This document shows positions 59,100 through 64,000 of a stretch of DNA of 64,000 bases, one piece after another. Where the stretch lies: positions 124,001-188,000 of the forward strand of contig NZ_LZDS01000027.1 of assembly GCF_001678755.1 (NCBI RefSeq), given 5' to 3'. The number at the start of each line of letters is the position of its first letter. The stretch's first letter is position 1. The DNA is from Acinetobacter gandensis. Its GTDB lineage: Bacteria > Pseudomonadota > Gammaproteobacteria > Pseudomonadales > Moraxellaceae. A program made the translations under genes and the position numbers. The notes below the pieces were generated by a model. It saw nothing but the letters and a program-made list of their open reading frames with translations, made no database searches and had not been told where the DNA came from.

Positions 59100-59425
59100 T
59101 GACTAGCATCGAACAAGTTTGGATTGTTTATGCGGGTGAGGCTCAGCAGTATTTGATCCCGCTGGCATTTACCCCAGGTATAACAGCACGACAGGCAATT
59201 GAACAAAGTGGTATTCGCCAGCAAGTTGAATTGCCCGATGAGTTATCTGTTGGTATTTTTGGCACGCGTTTAAAGGACTTAAATCAGGTATTAGAAGCCG
59301 GTGATCGTGTTGAAATCTATCGTGCATTAACCATTAATCCAAAGGATATTCGTCGTAATCGAGCGAAGAAAAATCCGGTGGGGCGTTATTGTCGAGGCAA
59401 TCGCTTTAAACAATTGTATTCATAA
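59099..59425 (+). CDS. rnfH: RnfH/RatB family ubiquitin-like protein
   Basis: 108 residues from ATG 59099, overlapping the transporter stop. WIVYAGEAQQYLIPL, GDRVEIYRALTINPKDIRRN and RRNRAKKNPVGRY are the family core; the fold is ubiquitin-like. In many gamma-proteobacteria it sits next to bamE; here bamE is convergent across a shared terminator. Function not firmly known. Confidence 0.9.
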   Translation: MTSIEQVWIVYAGEAQQYLIPLAFTPGITARQAIEQSGIRQQVELPDELSVGIFGTRLKDLNQVLEAGDRVEIYRALTINPKDIRRNRAKKNPVGRYCRGNRFKQLYS

Positions 59426-59456
59426 AAAAAACCCCTTATTTAAGGGGTTTATTTTT
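59424..59456. terminator. Bidirectional terminator between rnfH and bamE
   Basis: AAACCCCTT, ATTT, AAGGGGTTT (59428-59449) flanked by A- and T-runs. Confidence 0.9.
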
Positions 59457-59468
59457 ATCTTAAAGCGG

Positions 59469-59867
59469 CTATAGTGGTGGCGCATTTAAAATTGCTTCTT
59501 TAGAACCCGGTAAGCCAGGTTGAGATTCAGGAATGGTTTCCAGACCTTCAACTTGTTGCACAATACCATTTTGATCGAAGAAGATTTTTAGGTGTTGACC
59601 GTGTGCGGCAGGAATCTTGGCTTTTTTAGCATATGTTCCTGGGGTATACTTATAAATGTAGTCCCAACGTAGCGGATTCATTGGATCGGCAATGGTTGGA
59701 CTACCTAGCAAAAAGCGGACTTGTTGGTGGCTCATTCCCACCTGAATTTTAGATGCTTGTGCTTGTGTTAATGGTGTACCTTGTGGAATATCAACTTTAT
59801 AAACGCCCAAGGTCGAACAGCCTACGAGCAATGAAGTGACGAATAACGTCAGCATGATTTTTTGCAT
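59469..59867 (-). CDS. bamE: BamE/SmpA outer membrane assembly lipoprotein
   Basis: 132 residues. Lipoprotein signal ending LLVGC (Cys17). The core SKIQVGMSHQQVRFLLGSP and PLRWDYIYKYTPG are BamE hallmarks. It stabilises the BamACD complex for beta-barrel insertion. It is divergent from fur. Confidence 0.93.
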   Translation of the reverse strand: MQKIMLTLFVTSLLVGCSTLGVYKVDIPQGTPLTQAQASKIQVGMSHQQVRFLLGSPTIADPMNPLRWDYIYKYTPGTYAKKAKIPAAHGQHLKIFFDQNGIVQQVEGLETIPESQPGLPGSKEAILNAPPL

Positions 59868-59979
59868 TTTGCTAAACTATCCCAAATTAATTATGATGCA
59901 TTTGATCCAAGGATAGATCATACTGCATCTAAACTTTGTTGCATATTCCAACTTTAATTTTGTTGAGAGACCTTTTTTC

Positions 59980-60417
59980 ATGCCTATTTCAAACCAAGAT
60001 TTACGTAAAGCTGGACTTAAAGTAACACTTCCACGAATTAAAATTTTGGAATTGCTTGAAAATTCAAGACAACATCACTTAAGTGCGGAAGATATTTATA
60101 AAACTTTACTCGAACAGGGTGAAGATGTGGGTTTAGCAACTGTGTATCGCGTGTTAACACAGTTCGAAGCTGCAGGTATCATCCAGCGCCATCATTTTGA
60201 GAATAACCATTCAGTTTTTGAAATTATGCAAGAAGATCATCACGATCATATTGTGTGCCAAAACTGTAATAAAGTGGTTGAATTCACCAATGACGTGATT
60301 GAACATGAACAACATGAAGTGGCTAAAAAGTTCGGCTTTGAACTTACAGGTCACTCTTTAAACCTATATGGTTATTGCGATGCGCCTGCTTGTCAGGAAG
60401 CATATCGTAAAAAATAA
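59980..60417 (+). CDS. fur: Ferric uptake regulator Fur
   Basis: 145 residues. Winged helix LKVTLPRIKILELLENSRQH and DVGLATVYRVLTQFEAAGII; metal sites HHDHIVCQNCNKVVEF with CxxC, plus the C-terminal CDAPAC pair. It represses iron genes when Fe2+ is abundant. Divergent from bamE; no clear Fur box was recognised in the spacer. Confidence 0.95.
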   Translation: MPISNQDLRKAGLKVTLPRIKILELLENSRQHHLSAEDIYKTLLEQGEDVGLATVYRVLTQFEAAGIIQRHHFENNHSVFEIMQEDHHDHIVCQNCNKVVEFTNDVIEHEQHEVAKKFGFELTGHSLNLYGYCDAPACQEAYRKK

Positions 60418-60444
60418 ACTAACATTTGTTAGTTTAGAATGAAT

Positions 60445-60479
60445 AAAAAAACAGACTTCATTTTGAAGTCTGTTTTTTT
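60445..60479. terminator. Terminator between fur and pilU
   Basis: ACAGACTTCA, TTT, TGAAGTCTGT (60451-60473) flanked by A6 and T7, between convergent genes. Confidence 0.92.
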
Positions 60480-60501
60480 ATATTCTGAATATAGCTCAAA
60501 C

Positions 60502-61623
60502 TTAATGTTGACCATCAAATGTAATATTCGAATTGGCACGAAGTAAATGTTCGCCACCTTCTTCCGATAATTTGATTTGTAAACGTAGATCGTTAGGTGA
60601 GTCGGCATGTTTCAGCGCATCTTTATAACTGATCTGTTTAGCTTTATATAAATCATACAAAGCTTGGTCAAAGGTTTGCATGCCCAATTCACGCGAGCGT
60701 TTCATCAGGTCTTTAATTTCATGTACTTCACCTTTACGGATAAGGTCTGAAATTAATGGCGAGTTAATCAAAATTTCAATGGCTGCACGACGTGAGTTAC
60801 CATCAATCGTTGGAATAAGCTGTTGCGCAACCATCGCCTTTAAGTTTAAAGACAAGTCCATAAACAACTGACTGTGACGATCTGCTTCAAAGAAGTGGAT
60901 AATACGGTCAATGGCTTGGTTGGCGTTGTTGGCATGCAGGGTCGCAAAAACCAAGTGACCAGTTTCTGCGAAAGCAATGGCATAGTCCATGGTTTCGCGT
61001 GAACGAATCTCACCAATCAAGATCACGTCTGGTGCCTGACGCAGGGTATTTTTTAGTGCAACTTCAAATGAGTCGGTATCAATACCCACTTCACGTTGGG
61101 TAATGATACAACCACGATGTTGGTGTACAAATTCAATCGGATCCTCAATGGTAATGATATGACCTTTGGTATTTTCATTACGATAACCAATTAATGACGC
61201 CAATGACGTTGATTTACCAGTACCCGTTGCGCCTACAAAGATAATAATGCCACGCTTAGTCATCGCTAATTCTTTGAGAATCGGCGGTAATTTCAGCTCG
61301 TCCATGGTTGGAATAACGGTCTCAATACGACGAAGCACCATACCGGGCTGGTCGCGTTGTTGAAATGCACTGACACGAAAACGCGCGGATTTGCTGTTAT
61401 TACTAATCGCAAAGTTACATTCGCGAGTATCTGCAAATTCCTTACGCTGTTTTTCCGACATAATGGAATTTAAAATTTGACCAACCATTGGCCCCGGAAG
61501 TTTGGTTGATCCAATAGGCAGAATTTGACCATTAATTTTAATGGACGGTTCTACATCGGCTGTAATGAATAAATCCGATGCTTTCTTCTCGACCATATAG
61601 TCAAGTAAGCCGTTAAAATCCAT
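60502..61623 (-). CDS. pilU: PilU, type IV pilus retraction ATPase accessory
   Basis: 373 residues. Walker A GATGTGKSTSLASLIGYRN, Asp box IITIEDPIEFVH, Walker B VILIGEIRSRETMDYAI and the His box GHLVFATLHAN. The longer C-terminus and divergent motifs separate it from PilT. It works with PilT in pilus retraction. 30 bases downstream of pilT in the same operon. Confidence 0.93.
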   Translation of the reverse strand: MDFNGLLDYMVEKKASDLFITADVEPSIKINGQILPIGSTKLPGPMVGQILNSIMSEKQRKEFADTRECNFAISNNSKSARFRVSAFQQRDQPGMVLRRIETVIPTMDELKLPPILKELAMTKRGIIIFVGATGTGKSTSLASLIGYRNENTKGHIITIEDPIEFVHQHRGCIITQREVGIDTDSFEVALKNTLRQAPDVILIGEIRSRETMDYAIAFAETGHLVFATLHANNANQAIDRIIHFFEADRHSQLFMDLSLNLKAMVAQQLIPTIDGNSRRAAIEILINSPLISDLIRKGEVHEIKDLMKRSRELGMQTFDQALYDLYKAKQISYKDALKHADSPNDLRLQIKLSEEGGEHLLRANSNITFDGQH

Positions 61624-61653
61624 AACGTGAGCCCCAAATTAAAAAATAAAATT

Positions 61654-62691
61654 TTATAAGAAAGATTCTGGTTGCTTCGCTGCAGTCCGTGCAGTCTGTG
61701 TACTAATAATACCTTTGGCAACAAGGTTCTTCAGGCTTTGATCTAGCGTAGTCATACCATAGTTTGCACCGGTCTGGATTGCAGAATACATTTGTGCGAC
61801 TTTGTTTTCACGAATCAAGTTACGGATAGCAGGAATACCGATCATGATTTCATGTGCAGCCACACGACCACCACCATTTTTCTTTAACAGTGTCTGAGAA
61901 ATAACCGCTTGTAATGATTCAGACAACATGGCACGAACCATATCTTTTTCTTCGGCAGGGAATACGTCAATTACACGGTCAATGGTTTTTGCTGCAGAGG
62001 TTGTATGCAGTGTACCGAATACTAAGTGACCTGTTTCGGCAGCGGTTAAAGCTAAGCGAATCGTCTCAAGGTCACGCATCTCACCGACTAAGATAATGTC
62101 AGGGTCTTCACGCAGTGCAGAACGCAGTGCTTCGTTAAAGCCGTGAGTATCTCGATGTACTTCACGTTGGTTCACCAAGCATTTTTTAGATTCATGCACA
62201 AATTCGATTGGATCTTCAACCGTTAAAATATGGTCATAACGGTTGTCGTTAATGTAGTCGACCATCGCTGCAAGCGTGGTTGATTTACCCGAACCAGTAG
62301 GACCTGTTACTAGCACAATACCACGAGGATATTCACAGATATCTTTAAAGATTTGGCCCATGCCTAAATCTTCAATGGTTAAAACTTTTGAAGGAATGGT
62401 ACGGAATACAGCACCAGCACCGCGGTTTTGGTTAAATGCGTTCACACGGAAACGTGCAACCCCTGGGACTTCAAATGAAAAGTCAGTTTCGAGTTTTTCT
62501 TCATAGTCACGACGTTGCTTGTCGTTCATAATGTCATAAACTAACTTATGAACTTCTTTATGCTCAAGTGAAGGCAAGTTAATTCGGCGTACTTCACCAT
62601 CCACACGAATCATCGGTGGCATACCTGAAGATAAATGTAAATCCGACGCGCCATTTTTGGCAGCAAATGCCAATAGTTCTGTAATGTCCAT
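61654..62691 (-). CDS. pilT: PilT, type IV pilus retraction ATPase
   Basis: 345 residues. Walker A GPTGSGKSTTLAAMVDYIN, Asp box ILTVEDPIEFVHESKKCLVN, Walker B IILVGEMRDLETIRLA, His box GHLVFGTLHTTSA, and the C-terminal AIRNLIRENKVAQM segment. It powers pilus retraction and twitching and, in Acinetobacter, natural transformation. Confidence 0.95.
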   Translation of the reverse strand: MDITELLAFAAKNGASDLHLSSGMPPMIRVDGEVRRINLPSLEHKEVHKLVYDIMNDKQRRDYEEKLETDFSFEVPGVARFRVNAFNQNRGAGAVFRTIPSKVLTIEDLGMGQIFKDICEYPRGIVLVTGPTGSGKSTTLAAMVDYINDNRYDHILTVEDPIEFVHESKKCLVNQREVHRDTHGFNEALRSALREDPDIILVGEMRDLETIRLALTAAETGHLVFGTLHTTSAAKTIDRVIDVFPAEEKDMVRAMLSESLQAVISQTLLKKNGGGRVAAHEIMIGIPAIRNLIRENKVAQMYSAIQTGANYGMTTLDQSLKNLVAKGIISTQTARTAAKQPESFL

Positions 62692-62816
62692 AAAATCCCC
62701 GAGATAAAAATTAAATCTTAATTATTTTGATAGAATAATAAGGCTTTCCCACAGCTTAACCAACAGTTAGTTGCAGGGCAATGCAAAAAAAGATGAATGA
62801 AATGAGAACCTCGTCA

Positions 62817-63506
62817 ATGATTACACTTCGCGATGCACGAAATCAGGTATTAGAACAGATGGCTCAGGCTTGTAAGCAAGCAGGTAGAGCTAGTGATAGT
62901 GTGGCTCTGCTTGCTGTGTCGAAGACGCATCCTGCTGAAATGTTACGGGAAATGTATGAAACGGGGCAGCGTGCTTTTGGGGAAAATTATCTGCAAGAAG
63001 CACTCGATAAGATTGAACAATTGTCAGATTTAGCCATCGAATGGCATTTTATTGGTCATGTTCAGCGCAATAAAACCAAGCATTTGGCTGAGAAATTTGC
63101 ATGGGTGCATGGGGTTGATCGTCTGATCATTGCTGAGCGTTTATCGAGTCAACGAGCAGATCAATCTGAACCATTAAATCTATGTTTGCAAGTCAATATA
63201 GATGCACAAGATAGTAAGGATGGTTGTGTACCTGCTGAAGTTGCTGAATTGGTAAAGCAGATCAGCCAACTCCCGAATATTCAATTGCGTGGACTGATGG
63301 TGATCCCTGCACCAGGAAATATCGACGCCTTTAAACAAGCACAAGTGTTGTTTGAGCAGGTTAAAGCACAACACAAGTATCCTGGCCAATGGGATACATT
63401 AAGTATGGGGATGTCAGGCGATATGCAAGATGCGATTAACGCGGGTTCAACCATGGTACGTGTAGGTACAGCATTGTTTGGCGCGCGTGATTATTCGCAA
63501 AAGTAA
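62817..63506 (+). CDS. YggS-type pyridoxal phosphate homeostasis protein
   Basis: 229 residues from ATG 62817 (MITLRDARNQVLEQMAQ, GAGAA about 8 bases upstream). An in-frame ATG at 62781 is possible and would give 241. PLP Lys is in VALLAVSKTHP; FGENYLQEALDKI, WHFIGHVQRNKTKHL and TLSMGMSGDMQDAI are the barrel signature. It keeps vitamin B6 and amino-acid pools balanced. Divergent from pilT as in many gamma-proteobacteria. Confidence 0.9.
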   Translation: MITLRDARNQVLEQMAQACKQAGRASDSVALLAVSKTHPAEMLREMYETGQRAFGENYLQEALDKIEQLSDLAIEWHFIGHVQRNKTKHLAEKFAWVHGVDRLIIAERLSSQRADQSEPLNLCLQVNIDAQDSKDGCVPAEVAELVKQISQLPNIQLRGLMVIPAPGNIDAFKQAQVLFEQVKAQHKYPGQWDTLSMGMSGDMQDAINAGSTMVRVGTALFGARDYSQK

Positions 63507-63578
63507 TTTTAAAATTTTTCCTCATGCTGCGTAATGCCCCCTCATCTTAGAAAAGGTAGGGGGACTGTTATTTTAAGC

Positions 63579-64000
63579 TTAACCTACGATTTCAATTCGA
63601 CTTGCACCTGCCCCGATAGGATTCACCTGAATTTGCACAGGGATTCGTTCGTGCATTTCTTGAATATGCGAGATCAATACCACTTTACGCCCTTGGTTTT
63701 GTAACTGATCCAGAGCATTCATCACCATGTGCAGACTTGAGGCATCCAGCGTGCCAAAGCCTTCATCAATAAACAGGCTTTCGATTTTTGTCGTACCTGA
63801 TGCCATATTAGCAATGGCTAATGAGAGAGCGAGGGCCGTTAAGAACGACTCACCACCTGAAAGCGAAGAGACAGAGCGGGTTTCACCGTCCATATCATGA
63901 TCGACAATGGCTAGGCTTAATGAGTTTTCAAGGCGCTTTAAGGTATAACGCTGAGAAAGCATCGCCAATTGCTGATTGGCATACTCGATTAAAATATCGA
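63579..64000 (-). CDS. sbcC: SbcC, exonuclease ATPase subunit, C-terminal end cut by window edge
   Basis: About 140 residues of the C-terminal half-ATPase are visible. The ABC signature is SVSSLSGGESFLTALALSLA, Walker B is SLFIDEGFGTLD, and the H-loop lies in VVLISHIQEMHERI. Together with SbcD it cuts hairpins and ends. The frame stays open to base 64000, so the N-terminus and coiled coil lie beyond the window. Confidence 0.88.
   Translation of the reverse strand, partial: DILIEYANQQLAMLSQRYTLKRLENSLSLAIVDHDMDGETRSVSSLSGGESFLTALALSLAIANMASGTTKIESLFIDEGFGTLDASSLHMVMNALDQLQNQGRKVVLISHIQEMHERIPVQIQVNPIGAGASRIEIVG

Overview
The window is 64 kb of chromosomal DNA from a gamma-proteobacterium that is almost certainly an Acinetobacter species. 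The sequence is AT-rich, the housekeeping proteins (FusA, Tuf, RpsL, FabB, MinD, Rep) are of Acinetobacter type, haem synthesis uses HemJ, the insertion sequence is IS17-like, and the gene order (ygfB-pepP-ubiH-ubiI, yceD-rpmF-fabD-fabG-acpP, rpsL-rpsG-fusA-tuf, trxB-aat-bpt, dut-algC-argB, rnfH/bamE/fur, pilT-pilU) is that of the Pseudomonadales. This identification is recognition, not a database search.

Layout. 1-8.3 kb: the leftward ygfB-pepP-ubiH-ubiI block and the rightward coiled-coil gene-zapA-6S RNA block. Two foreign items interrupt it: an AT-rich orphan gene with a decayed Sel1-repeat gene between pepP and ubiH, and an intact IS17-like element just after 6S RNA. 8.3-17.8 kb: a six-gene peptide-uptake operon with two binding proteins, an exported M3 metallopeptidase, two permeases and a fused double ATPase. 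17.8-22.9 kb: rluB, scpB, scpA, a GNAT enzyme, a YciO-type protein and epmC. 22.9-30.4 kb: fatty-acid synthesis (yceD-rpmF, fabD-fabG-acpP, fabB), kbp, hemJ and an EcsC-family protein. 30.5-35.2 kb: the str operon rpsL-rpsG-fusA-tuf with several leader and intergenic hairpins.

35.3-43 kb: a ferritin-like hydrolase, rimI, the N-degron transferases bpt and aat, trxB and ftsK. 43-49.6 kb: a LysR regulator diverging from an AEC permease, a PA4642-type protein, an intergenic palindromic repeat cluster, minCDE, a membrane protein that looks like a voltage-sensor domain without a pore, and an acyltransferase. 49.8-57.1 kb: an OmpA-type lipoprotein, rep, dut, algC, argB and a class II glutamine amidotransferase. 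57.4-64 kb: bacteriohemerythrin, a short NSS-like transporter, rnfH, bamE, fur, pilU, pilT, a YggS-type PLP protein and the 3' end of sbcC.

Most genes are core housekeeping. No CRISPR array, tRNA gene, rRNA gene, prophage or obvious defence island was seen. The best candidates for new biology are the pore-less voltage-sensor-like protein (47569-48633), the transporter operon with a built-in exported peptidase and an enlarged OppC loop, the orphan insertion in the ubi operon, a perfect 30-bp palindrome between rpsG and fusA, and a cluster of palindromic repeats beside minE.
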